Shown piece after piece: positions 1 through 12,405 of a stretch of DNA of 64,000 bases (its first letter is position 1; every line of letters begins with the position of its first letter). The notes below the pieces were generated by a model that was not told the origin of the DNA, made no database searches, and saw nothing but the letters and a program-made list of their open reading frames with translations. Origin of the DNA: Ulva prolifera (taxonomy: Eukaryota > Chlorophyta > Ulvophyceae > Ulvales > Ulvaceae); NCBI GenBank assembly GCA_023078555.1, contig CM041198.1, positions 2,716,800-2,780,799 of the forward strand, given 5' to 3'. Made by a program: the position numbers and the translations under genes.

Positions 1-2923
1 ATTCCACGTACACAAGTTCCCCTGTTGTGCTGAAGCCTCTCATGGAGGTGGGCTCAAGCTAACAGGAACATGATCGGACGCGACATGTCATCAGTTACGG
101 CGTGAAACGCATGGGATAATCTGGAGCATATTAAACGGCAAGGCACTCACGTCTGCACCCCAAGCCTACGTTGTCCGATTTGAAGATGCACCAGAGCACA
201 AGCTCTGCCTCTGCTGGCTGAGTTTTCCGGTAGAACCAAGTTCAGCATGTTACAACAGTATGCAAGCATGCAATCAGGAGCCGGGGAAATAAAACTGAAG
301 GCGACATGGGAACCGTTCGTCCTTCATATGGAGCCCTGATCAGTCGACCCTGTTCAGTTTGGCCAACGACCGATAGGCAGCAGTAGGTCTACGTGAATTG
401 TGTCGACCCCGGGGCTGGCATGGTCATAAGCATTGGGAAGTTAACAATTGCCACAAATTGTCAACCTGCCACGATGCAGGAGGTGTGCGGACCATTGGCT
501 GTGTGCATGGAGCGGCCCTTCCCCATTTCGCGCCTGCGTTCCGAATATTTGACATCGCAATTGATACTTACTACCTGAGCAAAGATAGAGTTTCATGGCA
601 TAACAAAGCCAGCGCGGGACGCCCGTGTGGGTGCACACATCTGATGGTCACCTGGCATTTATGAATGCTTTTCATTGTTTGTGTATGCTTCTTGCCAAAA
701 TCTGTGCACCACCTGGCGATCTACATGACAGCCCCAGGGCCCCTATGCTCGGAGTTACACAGCAGATTAAATGCTGCGTAGTGACTTGTGAGTGAGCGTT
801 TGGCTGGAAATCTAGGCTGCGCTGCACACCGACCACATCTTCACTGCAACAAGCACACTACAGCAAAACCAAGATAACAGGCACGCTGACAGTGCAGCCA
901 GAATGTACATTAGCGTAGATGGAGAGACTTGTCTATGCTACACTGATTGCCTGGTTGGGAGGAGGGGGGTGCCGCACGGGAAGATGGTGGATCGTGAAGA
1001 TGAGCACCAAAACGCATCTATCCAGTCCACGGTATCGCTTCAGCTACATTTCATGATCCAGTCGCGACAAGCAAGCGTCGGCGAATGTAAGTGCACACGC
1101 TATGCTGAAGAGCACAGACTGCTTGTGTGCAGTGCGACCGAACTGACAGAAGACACAAGAAGCGGACATGATCACAAATACATGAGTACCGTACAGGAAA
1201 TAATAACGAGAGTTTGGGCGATCATGGCCACTAGGCACCGCGATGGACGTGCCCGAAACAATGTTCACAACGCCGATGCCCCAGACGAAACGTCGACACT
1301 CGACGACCATCAGGTTTAAAGCCAAGTGAGGTCAAACGCTGGAGTCTTGTCCACTGTTGTGGAGATAGTTCATCGTGTTCTCACTTCGCATGTCTGGCGA
1401 GGGGCATCGCAGTGTAGATCCCGTCAACCCTTCTGGCCATTCCTGCATTATCCTGCTCGACGTGCGACGACCGGTGCACTGCTATTCGTAGATTCCTGAT
1501 CGCAGGCATGCATCTAGTGTGCTCCGGCAGAAAGGCAACATACACACAAAAAAGTTCATCACCGTTGCAGCTGCATCTTGGTCCTGTTGCCTAAGGGCAC
1601 TTTGTCGCAGTCAAATGGTATAGTCGACATATAGGGGTCCCATCACTGCATCGCCAATATCCCACATCTTAATGTTTTACAATATGGCCATAGTTCAGCT
1701 GAAGGTGTGGAGAAACGTTGATCTGAGGCAATTTGACAGAACAAACCGGAGCGCTGTTATGAAAGGGCCTGCATAGCTCCTCCATGTGCAGGGTCCCTGT
1801 CCCGATTGATGACTTCCTGCATGGTCTCAAGTAAGGCAGACACACATGTGGGATCTCAGACCACGCAGGAGAACAAGGCGCCAACAAAAAGAAATTGATA
1901 AAGCAGCACGGATTTTCGGGACAGCATGACTGCATCAGCAGTCCATGTGCTTCCCGCTGGCCTGCCCAGATTCAATCGTGCGTGACCGATGGCACATTTC
2001 AGACATTGTGACATATGGCAATGCAAGATCTGCAGGCCTGCTTTCGAGTTGACTCACAGATTCTCAGGCATTTCTGAACATGCAGCACTACTCAAAATGC
2101 CCTTGTGACTTAGAAGGCACGGCTACGTATGTAGGTTTTATACATAATGTACCTGTGTCAACATCATGCAAAGCAGATCTCCGTGCTTGGCCCCTCATGC
2201 AAGTCGGATGCAGATTCCACTTCCTAGTACGACTGCAATTTCCTGAGTCAAGGCTTCAAAAGGCATCCAAAACAGACGCCCCCGATGAGGCACCACAGCC
2301 CATGGCATTGCAGCAATCAAAATTTGTAAGCTCTTTTCCAGGCTCTTCAGTGTTCATGATCCTGGTGAATTGTGCCACCTGCGATGCCCCTCCAAAGCCC
2401 AACCGCTGCTCAATAAAGCCCAACATGCTGGCACAGTTTCAAAAAAGCATGCCGTTCTTCTGTCAACATGCAATTCCTTGTCCACATGTACATGTGTGCA
2501 CAAGTACCTTACTCGGCACGAGTTGACTCGCAGCGCTCTGCATCCTCTGCACAAGTGCTGGTTTGCCAGCGGCGTGCACCAGCAGCGCTATGTCGTGCCT
2601 GTAGCGGTGGCAACGTCATGGGCACAGCATGCTGAGTCACCTCCTGCAGAACTCAGACACCTGGTAATATTGCACATGTGTTGCGGTCGATGCAAAAGTC
2701 TATGGTGTCAGCACATCAAGCAATTAGGCCGCAGTACGTGTCTTTCAGAAGCAGTATATAAAGGCTTCGCATCATTACAGCGGCAGCCATAGCATTCAAG
2801 TTCATACAGTGGACTCGCCCATCTGTGCATGCACACGCGTGCTCTGACCAGGTGCCGCCCAAACGGCTCTACAGGGTCAGTTTCGAGGCTGCAGAAGCAC
2901 CATGCGTATGCTGCTCTCAGATT
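1..2923. other. No assigned gene; weak minus-strand coding-like pieces
   Basis: I find no gene I can name here. The minus strand carries open stretches whose translations look protein-like. One at 1325-1044 has three hydrophobic runs and ends at a stop. Shorter ones lie at 1935-1669 and 638-441. They could be further exons of the seven-segment membrane gene that begins upstream at higher coordinates, or of a second similar gene. I could not connect them by phase-consistent splice sites. Plus-strand open frames in the same places have poorer composition and look like shadows. Confidence 0.25.
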
Positions 2924-4694
2924 TCACCATGGATGTGCCCATCGTGAACGGGTGCCTGGGCATAGCAATGGTCTTGAGACAGAATTCACGTACGGGGCGA
3001 AGCAAGGCAGCTTTCCGCGGCTGCAGCGGCGGCGCACGTCGACCATGACATCTTCTGCAGGAGCTCTAGACCCATCGATGCATGGCTCCGGGCAGCTCCC
3101 TGCCGGGCTCTTTAAGCCCCCACCAGCCGAGCGCCTCGGCGCCTTCCATGCCGCAGACACGCGGTCAGTGACGTGGCGTGCCAGAAAAGTGGCTGCCGTG
3201 AGAGCCTTGCGTAGCCCGAATGCTGACACACAACACGTCATGACAGAGAAAGTGAGCGAGAGCATCGTGAAGATGATTTCCGAGCGGAGACCGACGGTGC
3301 CACCTGTTTCCACTGCAGCTTCAGCATCTGAGAAGAGCTTGAGTAGAGTCACGATGACCACACCCAGCTCACAGAGCAAGCTGACTATAGCACTGGTGAT
3401 GTTGATCCTACACCACAGGAACACCCTTCAATTTCAAACTGCAGGTACTCAGGGTTGTGGTGTGCGCCAGGGACAGCTTTTAGACATCAACATTGCAATT
3501 TTTTCCCAGGAACAGCGATGTTGCTGACGCAGGGGGGAGGCAGTTTTCAACAGCGCACCAACGCTTGTGGATGTTCAAGCTGAAAATGGTATCGTAACAG
3601 CAAGAACTGTATGTGTGGCCCGCAATGAGTGCAGAAAATACATATGCGCCGAGCAAAACACAAATGAGGCAGGGCATTGCAAATTTGGCTCAGGCCTGTG
3701 GTCGATTGAGCGTGTGTGCACGCCAATATCTGGCCCACATGCAGCAGACCTCTTACGGTGATCACATGTGAGAGAAGATGCTGCCCTTGTTGCTCAACAG
3801 CGCTTAAATCTGCTCCTTTATTATGCGCGGCATGACTTTTGAAGCACGCCAATGCTACAGGCGGTGACAGTTGTTTTTTTTGGCACCCAGGCTTTGAGCG
3901 GCGAAGGAGCACCTGCGGGCTATCGGGCTCTCCTCATTCCGCAGCCGACCCACATAGAGATGGCAGATGACTCGCAGGAGTTGCGTACAAGCCAGAACCA
4001 CAATGACCCCTGCTAAGAGCATGTACCTGGTGCATGACACAGGCTCGCCGTACCACAGGCACTCGTCTTGCTTGACCTGCAATGTCCATTCTACTATTAT
4101 TGGACAGCCATACATGTAACAGAAGGCCACCTATCATGCAGGCAGGCATGTGATTTGGCCATTATAGACTTCCAAAGACGCTGGTGGCGCACATGGTCGA
4201 GGATCACGCTTACCAGGCCAAAGTCTGTCATGTAGTTTCCAACCCGCAGTGAGAGAACTGCTGCTTCCATAATTGGCGGGCGCAGGTTTTGGTGGGGATT
4301 CGCAGGATGTGCAGATGCTATCCCACCACACAAGCCAGCGCAAGCCAGAAAAAATGCAGTTGCGGAGCTGGCCAAGGTTTCAAGCGAGCGATTTCCAAAT
4401 GGTACTTCGCTCTCGGGAACCGTTCTTCCAATCGCAACGTGGCCAAATATCGACAAGATAATGCAAGTGGAGAGGACCTTGGACAGGCGCGACTTTGCAA
4501 ACGCTGGCCCCTGACGATACATCATGACAAGGTAAGCAAACCCTGCCATCGAGAACAACGTTTGCACAGCAATACGATCCCAAAGGCGTGATGCAGACGG
4601 TGGTGATGCGACACTGACAACATTTATCAATAAGCATGCCACGTTGTACATGATTCCGCTTGTGAAGTAAAGCAGGCAGCAGGCCTTTGGTTGT
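2924..4694 (-). CDS. Putative seven-pass membrane protein, C-terminal exons
   Basis: Three phase-consistent exons are visible: about 4694-4214, 4076-3913 and 3407-2924 (stop at 2924). The first begins after a TGCAG acceptor, ends at a GTAAGC donor (phase 0), and the second opens after TTGCAG. The second ends CGCAG/GTGCTC (phase 2) and joins the third after GTGTAG. Hydrophobic segments run in order: four in the first exon (near 4680-4610, 4580-4510, 4490-4420 and 4370-4300), one in the second (CTRYMLLAGVIVVLACTQLL), and two in the third (INITSAIVSLLCELGVVIVT and EIIFTMLSLTFSVMTCC). A basic cytoplasmic-type tail follows. Seven segments suggest a receptor-like fold, but no family signature was recognised, so no function is assigned. 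More exons are likely upstream (5456-8400). If translation instead began at ATG 4741 with no intron there, the product would be about 391 residues. Exon boundaries are inference. Confidence 0.42.
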
Positions 4695-4999
4695 CTGCAT
4701 ATCAACATCCACCCCGTCGCCGCTTGAGGAAGCATCCCCATTTGTAGACACCACCTGTGAAATATGCTGTGAGATAACCCGCAACACTCCGTGGGTCTTG
4801 CGCTGCAACCCCGTGGTACGGAGCTGGCGCAAGAGTTGTCGGGCCCTGAACAACGGTGCCGTGTTGGGCGTCCACTGCTATCTTGAGTTACTTTGGAACA
4901 TCTGTGCCTCTCCAAACATGTATGTCTCATGAAACAGACGCAGGAGTTTCTGGTATTTGTCAAAGATCAAAGCGTCGATTCGCACCAGAACTTGGCTCT

Positions 5000-7900
5000 G
5001 TGGGAGCAATCATCAACCAGATGATCGCTAATCAGCTAGTCGAAATCATTGCATCGTGCAAAAAGGCAAGGTTGCCCAGGGTGCCACAGCTCTACGTGGC
5101 TTGCCAAACACTCCTTCAACATGTGCACAGTACAAAGTTATGATAACCGTCAGCCTGAATCAGGTCGCTACATCGGAGCCAGTGCAATAATCCTTACTTC
5201 TGCTAGATTGCCTGGTCAGCTCAGAAGTCCATCGTGTCAGAAGCACTGCACGAAACCACATGAATTTAGCACAAATCTTTGTCACTTAACTTCATTCAAA
5301 CATGGCAGATCGTTCGAAACATTGTTTTTCATTGTGCAGCATTTTCCACATTCACCATTCGTCTCCCAGCAACAGCAGCAGTCTATAAGCCCGAGAGCAA
5401 GTCGGTGACAGAAGCATGTGAAAGGATTCTTCAGGGCTTTAACAGCTGAAACTGATCAGCTCGTTTGAGCTGACAGCATGGCCGAAGCCCTGCAAGTGCT
5501 CACTGGCAAATGGGAGCTTCCTACAAACGCGTAGCAAGGTTGATCGCACCTACAGTATAATATTTCACGTCGTCTATCTTTTATCCTCGAAACTAGGGCC
5601 CCATTCCGACTAGCGTCGCAACGGAGCTCAACCAAGGCGCTCAAGGGCATCCGCCACGTGAATGTGACCTGCGTGGAGCTGAGGGATGCGGTACAGACTG
5701 TCACAGACACAATTTGTCAGGCAGCAGCTCCTATCTCGAAATTTGAATTGATTCTACTGCGGTGAGACTCTCAGCTTGCGCCCCTGTGCACTGAAACGAA
5801 ACGTACCTGTGCCACTGCTGGCCACTGCAAGATTGGTATGCGGTTGCTGCTTGGAGATCCGTCGCTCTGACATGTAGTTCAAACACTGTCTATGGCTGAT
5901 GGCTAACCATTCTCTGCTTCGACAAGGTTCTGTTCATTGTTCAGGTCTATGTGGTCTGTGTGGTATCCCAAGCTTGTCCACTTGGAGTCAGACTGGCAAC
6001 GTTTGCAGGTGCAGTGTGGGGCAGTCCAGGTTCCAGTTTCTAGGTGAGTACGCATGAGTTTACAGCAGCATTCATGAGATGTAGCCTCCAGGGACCGGTA
6101 CACAAGCACCCCCGGCCTGTTGAAATCGTGCCTCACCAGATATCGCTTCGGCCTTGGCATGCTTGTAGAAAACAATCCACAAAGAATGGCTACCTCACAG
6201 CTAGCAAAATCCATCTTGGGGTCTAATTGGCATTACTTCGGCGCCGGAGGCTCCCTCAAAGAGTTCGAGGCCACCACATCGGACGCATGACGCACGGCAC
6301 CTTCAAATTCACGCCGCCACCCTGGACTAGCATCGCTGAGGACAACCCGCATCCAGGAGAGCAATACATGCCACCACTTTCTCATTAGTCCGTGCCCTTC
6401 AATGGTGCCATATGTCACGTGTCCATGTCGGCATATCTGCTGTGGCTGTCCGCTAGATGGGTATGTAAAGTACATTTGTGGTTGCTGGGTACACGGTTGC
6501 AAACTGCGTGCCAGCGTGGATGCCTGTGAGGATGCGGTGGCGGCTGGGTGTCCCCGTGGTGTCCCTGGGGATGGTGGCGTCTTATCGCAGCAATGCTACT
6601 GGCTGTGCAGGCTTTGCTTGTGACCACGCACCTGACACATCACCGCATTGCCACTCAGCCGCCATGACTCGACAGCATGACTCTACAGAATAGCTGGATT
6701 CATGACCCCACCTTTCAAATGTGTGTCGTCTACAGACTCGAGCTCCGGAGGGTGCTATTGCAAAATAGCGGATGTTGCAAGCTGACATGCCTGTGTGAGA
6801 TTCTGTCAATGTGTGTAACACAGGTAGTCGCCACCAGTGAAACACCTGCAGTCTTGAACGATACATACTGTGATGTAGTGCAAGACCAGCATCAGCGGTG
6901 CTAGAGTGGGGTGCAGCCGATGTTCAACTATGCATGCTGAAGCAGGCCCAACTCCAGAACGTACGATGGATACTTCATATTAACGAATCTAAATCTAATA
7001 TCATGCTACGACCAGCCGAATGTGACACCTGCAACCTGGCGTTAAGGGACGTGGCAATCCAGTGATATGGTCGCTATACCGCTAGATTTCCACACATGAC
7101 AGTTGGGAAACCGCTTCCGCATTAACAAAGGCGTAGGATGCAGACAGCCATGTTGACTGTGAACATCTTTGCGGTCGTTGCTGCAGAGAGGTCACACAGT
7201 CATTCAGAGCCCATCCAATTGACTTTTGAATATGTACTGTTCACTGATTGATGGAACATGATCAATCCCAACTTTCCAGCTATTTTGTTATGTTTCCCAA
7301 GGTCACAACATGGTTTGTTCAATGACATTCAAGGACCCCGCTCTTCAGCTGCTCACAGACACTGGCAATAAATTCGGCTGACCAAAAGTGCTTATGGCAG
7401 CCACTGATGCCTGTGCGTCACCTATGCCATGCTACAGGCTTTTATCAACCTCAGTTGACGCAAGTCATGGAAGGGGCATGTGACGTCTCGACATTAAAAC
7501 AGGAGGAGCGTGTGCCGGTCCCAAGTGCTGTCTTGTGACTTCTTGTCTGGTCCACTGCATTGAAGTGCCCGTACTCGCTGGAGTTCATGTGCGGCAGGTG
7601 GGCCAGCAGTATCACTGGGTATGTACCTGTATCGGCCAAAACTTATTTGTGATCTGAGAGCTGCTGACCTTGTAGCATCAGGCAGGCTACTGACTTGCAG
7701 GACGGCCGATCAATGGACTGGGTGCTCGCGTTCACTGTTACTGCCTTGTCCGTATCGTTAAAGCAATGCATCCAACGATACGGACACTGCCCAACCGAGC
7801 CCGCTTCCCTGTAGCCCGAGCACGACGTAATCAATACACAGATGCAGGGAATGAGAGAAACAGAACAGGAATGTGAACTCAAGACTGCCTTTGAAAGCGG

Positions 7901-9047
7901 GCCTCGATCCCCTATGGAAGTGGTTCGGCCCCAGGGCTCCACATGTGTGTCAAGCTGAACAGGGCCCTGACCAAGAGAACCGCAAGCTCACCATCCAACT
8001 TCACTATGTGACGCCCCAAAGCCAGCCGGTACATGAATAAATATCCTTAATAATTTCAACATTTCCGGAAATCGGGACCAAATGGGGTGTGCAAGCTGCA
8101 TCCTTCTGCCAACGCTGCGGCTCTTGCTTGCGTGACCACCAGCCACTGGCCATTGCTGCACTCCGGTGATTGGACAGTCGTGACATTGTACTTTGACGTC
8201 TAGACTCAAGACAGCATAGCCTCACACGAAACAACAGGACAGTCGATCAAAGACCTACACCAGGATGACAACACGCTGACAAGGATCCAGCTGGAGGCCA
8301 TTCTCTGCTCAATAGAGAAGGGAAATCGGAAATCAGTCGCAGTCACTTTGACAGTCCAGCGACACATGTCGCACACGCTGTCTAGAGCGCAATGCAAGAG
8401 ACCAAATCAGAAGCAACATTTGATACAACAGTGGCCCCAAGTCTTCTTGACTAGCTCATAGCTTGGGTTCAGCAACGCGATATCGTGGCCCATCTGAATA
8501 TAATAACGAGCACTTGACCACGGTGTAGCCTTGCTACTGCCCGGAGTAGTAGACAAGCAGGCTATGCATGCTGCGAATAGCACCGACTTGTCGCGAGTCA
8601 ATTGAGTGTACAACGCGCGCTACTGCACGCATTCCATAGCCCGGATTGTGAGATGGCCAGGTAGTGCACAGATACCTTGTATGATCTCTCAGGCTACGCA
8701 GGACGTCTGGATGTTGGTACCTGGTCCCGAGTCGTTCAGCGCTGGATCACCCTTTCTCTTACTTCCGAAGGATCACGCCATACATTCCAAAGCATCCATA
8801 GTGAACGTTTTTGAACGCTGGTCTTTGTTTTTGAGCGGCATTTGGTGTCTGCGGCGCGCCAGATACCTCCTGGCGGAGCGCGCATGAGACGGGCTTGGCA
8901 CAGACGATTGCGAGACAGAACTGGCCAGCCAGACCGACTCACCCAACGTGTTATACCGTGGGTGCTTGAAGCAAGTGTCTTTCAGAAGTTGAAGTTGCTC
9001 TTGCTGTCGACTCGGCAATCTCATCAGCAGTGAGGAATCCAGCCGGC
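5000..9047 (-). other. Coding-like fragments, possible 5' exons of the membrane gene
   Basis: The minus strand has a series of short open stretches with plausible protein composition: about 8397-8206, 8209-7990, 7942-7640, 7639-7451, 6866-6582, 6502-6233, 6214-5903 and 5710-5456. The 7942-7640 piece has a hydrophobic leader-like run followed by a Cys-rich segment with potential N-glycosylation sequons (NDT, NAS), as expected of a secreted or extracellular region. They read in the same direction as the membrane exons at 4694-2924 and could encode its ectodomain. I could not chain them all by splice phase, so this is a lead and not a gene model. The last few hundred bases before 9047 are presumably the CNOT9 promoter and 5'UTR; no motif was recognised there. 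Confidence 0.28.
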
Positions 9048-10940
9048 ATGGTGCCGGTGCAGAAGCCTCTCGACCAGTGCGTTGCCTGGTATGCTGATCG
9101 TGCACGACGCAGAGGTCGTGACGGCACGCTTACAGCAACTGTGCTTATTTACAGGTGGGTCAAGGACTTGATAGATCCAGATGCACGAGAAATGGCTCTG
9201 TTGGAACTTAGTAAGCAACGGGAGAAGTTCCCCGAGCTTGCTCCGTACCTCTGGAATAGCTTCGGTACTATGGCGGTGCTCTTACAGGTGTGGTGTCCTG
9301 CCATTTCTTATGATCTATCGTACAACACTGTCCAAGGGCATGTTCTGCCAACAGTGCGAAGGAGAACTGGGAACCAGCAGGCTGCGGACTGGCTGTTGCG
9401 TTTCAGCTGTGCCTTTCATGTTCCAAGACAGCCAGTGTATATTGAGCCAGCTGCGTGCAGGAGATCACAATGATTTATCCGCAACTACACCCACCAGAGT
9501 TGAATACGCAAACTTCAAACCGGGTCTGCAATGCCTTGGCTTTGTTTCAGTGTGTAGCATCACACTCTGAAACTCGTGAACTCTTCCTGCAAGCCCATAT
9601 CCCATTATTCTTGTACCCATTCCTCAATACAACGTCCAAGACAAGACCCTTCGAGTATTTGAGGCTCACAGCTCTGGGAGTTATCGGCGCACTTGTGAAA
9701 CAAGATGATTCAACGGTATGTACTGTTCCACTCTACCGTCCTTGAGTTGTGAACGGTATGCATGTTTATGTCCAGTGATTTCAAGGCACAATGTACCAAC
9801 TCGTGCAGAATGTGTCGTGCCATGATGTCACTGCTCAGGGCTTTCTGCTTCGTGCATGGCCATTTGCTGCGTCCACGTTGTTTGATTTCACTTCATCTTC
9901 CAGAGTTGCCGCACGGCTTTCATTGATCTCCCCGTATACATATGCAGTCTGTGATCAATTTTCTTCTTTCCACGGAAATTATTCCGCTGTGCCTTCGCAC
10001 AATGGAGATGGGCACTGAGCTTTCGCGGACTGTTGCAACATTTATAGTACAAAAGATTCTGACAGATGAGCTGGGCTTGAGTTACATCTGTGCTACTCCG
10101 GAGCGATTCTTTGCCGTTGGCGCTGTGCTCACGAGCATGGTAGACGGCGCAGGCCAGGGTGGTGGCACACCGACACCCCGCCTTCTCAAACATATTCTCA
10201 GGTCGATCTCTTTCGATTTCGACATGGCCATATGTCTTTGTGTCCCTCACCATCTGGCTGTGACTCGGTGGTGACACACACGTGTGCCCTGATTTGGGGG
10301 CTCGTTGTCCTCACGCATTAGACATGTGTTCTGTGGCGGTCATTCTGTGTCAGTGGATAGTATGCGTCTGGCAGCTGCTGCTTACTGTACACCCGGACAC
10401 ACCTACACATGGTGGAGGTCCTCTCTTGGGAACGCACTACAAACGCTACAACTCCCTGAGTACGAGCAGAAGCGAATGCTGTCATACATATAGAAGATTG
10501 TTGCTGCTTGATGAGTAGATATTCAAGCAATTTGCGAGATCATATGTGAATATTCACTTGTGGTCTATGCTCGTAGGTGTTACCTGCGATTGGTCGACAA
10601 TCCTCGTGCAAAAGAAGCTTTGAAGGCATACCTTCCCAAGGCGCTGCTGGCTGCACAGTTCCCTTTCCGAGAAGCTGCGGAGAGTGATACACAGCTGAAA
10701 CAGCTACTCACCCAGCTGAGAACTGCAGTGGGTATCAAAGACGGCCTACAGTTGGAGCAGCCGCCAATGCATGCTCAGTCGCAGGCGCAGCAGCAGGCAG
10801 CAGCTGCGGCAGCAGCACAGCAGGGGGGTGGGATGGACCGCAGCCAGATGGGTTCACATGGCGCAATGATGCAGGGCTTGCATCAACCAGCCATGAGCAT
10901 GGCGTACTCAGCATTTCAGCCAATGAACTTCCGAAGATAG
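9048..10940 (+). CDS. CNOT9: CCR4-NOT complex subunit 9 (RCD1/CNOT9)
   Basis: CNOT9 is a core, non-enzymatic subunit of the CCR4-NOT deadenylase. Its armadillo-repeat fold binds Trp-containing partner proteins and NOT1. Five exons fit perfectly in phase: 9048-9088, 9155-9287, 9461-9715, 9948-10201 and 10577-10940, giving 348 residues. Family hallmarks are near-identical: [95 protein letters not shown] and [14 protein letters not shown]. The C-terminal tail (about 290-348) is rich in Gln, Ala, Gly and Met, which is common for disordered extensions and longer than in animals. The first intron (66 nt, 9089-9154) keeps the frame if retained, so a 22-residue longer N-terminus is possible. Start: ATG 9048 is the first in-frame ATG after the upstream GTG. 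Confidence 0.93.
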
Positions 10941-12405
10941 CAGCGTTGAGTTTTCGGAGCAGGAATTTGTGCAGTGCTGACGCGGCCAGGCATTCTTCAG
11001 GTTGGTCGCTATGGGAGGATACGTGGGCATGTGAGCAGCCCAGCATGCAATCGTGTACGTGTACATGTGACAGCAGCTGCCCCAGACGCCTCATAAGTCT
11101 GTGTAGACTGCGGTCTGTGTAGTCCAGACAACTGCAGCCGCTGTACTCAGTATCGTGTGACACTCGAAGTCAACAAGCATCAACCGTGGTGAATACCCTC
11201 CATTAGAGGCGTCTTCACAAGTGCCTCGAGTTTTCGTTCCCACAGAGGCTTCTTGTGATAAAGGTTGGCAGTGGTTGATTGCCAGCACCGTGGGGAACTT
11301 CTGCCAACAGCAGCATCCGTCAATCACCTGCCTTTGGCGTTGGGTACCAGCTGCTGTATCGCGACAGCCAGAAGGCGCTCGGACGAAACCGATGTGGGCA
11401 ATGAGAATGTGCATATCCCGTGCGAGATTTGCTGCAAGCCGTGTCCAATGGGCTGAGTAGATGTCACATTGGTAACCTGCTCTTCCCATCTGTTAGTGAC
11501 TCCGACATTGGATCGGTGATCTGCCCTTGACACTGATTTCATCCAGAGTCTGGTCTTCCTGGCTGCATGAGCTTGTGGATGGGCTGGTTTTTACAGGTCT
11601 TTTGCTGGAGAGATGTGTCCGCATGGTACAGGGTTGCCTGACAGGTCTGGTTGCAACCTCTGCTTGGAACTTGATCAGAACTCGCAATGCGTACGAGACC
11701 GTACAAATCAGTAACATGGTGCTTTTCTACTGTGACTTGTTGCCTGTGTCCGATCTCACAGTCTCAATTGCTGTTTGACCTGTTGGGAGTGACCAATGCT
11801 TACTGGTACAGGCTACAGTAGCCATACTCAGCAATTCCGATTTTTGTTATGGTAATGTGCGTACGGTGAGGAACATCTCTGTGTGATGAGAAATCCATAC
11901 AACACACACGGGCCCCTCCCTGCTGGTTTGCACATGTAGGCAGTGAAGGTGTTGCATGGATCCACACAATCCACACACCAAACTGCCTTGATCAGCCTGC
12001 ATCATTCCAGCATATCTTCGACGCAAAGGCCAGGTCTCGATAGTATGCGTTGGTTCTCGGAGTGTGTGGACTGAAACGCACCGTTGGAGGTGTGTACTGT
12101 TGTCGAGAGCATGTATGGAGGGAGTGGCTTCAGGTCCAGCTGTGGCATCTACCCGATCGCAAGAACAGCAGCTTGTCCGCTTCAAAAGTCTACCAGTCGC
12201 ACCGTGGCAATTGTGGTTGTGGATTTGAGGTAGGCTGATACAGTAACTTGGGGAAACACCAAACAAACGTGGTGTTACCGTCCAGGCCTCAGGTCGCGCG
12301 GGAGCGGGCAGTAAAGCTGCACTGCACATGTATCGGCACACATCTGCGTAAAATTGTATGGGGCCTGAAGTTTGACCTATGGATAGGCTCTAGGCGTCGT
12401 TATAC
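10941..12405. other. Intergenic region, no supported gene
   Basis: About 1.5 kb between CNOT9 and the next gene. Several open frames exist on both strands (for example minus 11717-11493 and minus 12341-11847, plus 11527-11778), but none has recognisable similarity or convincing splice context. The region presumably holds the CNOT9 3'UTR and the promoter of the SF3B3-like gene. No TATA-like or other regulatory motif stood out. Confidence 0.4.

Noticed and set aside
5990..6170. A 20-nt candidate intron (minus strand, after the RYL codons near 6143)
   Set aside because: Although GTGAGG to AACAG is present, the unspliced frame reads equally well and the spliced frame soon hits a stop, so there is no support.
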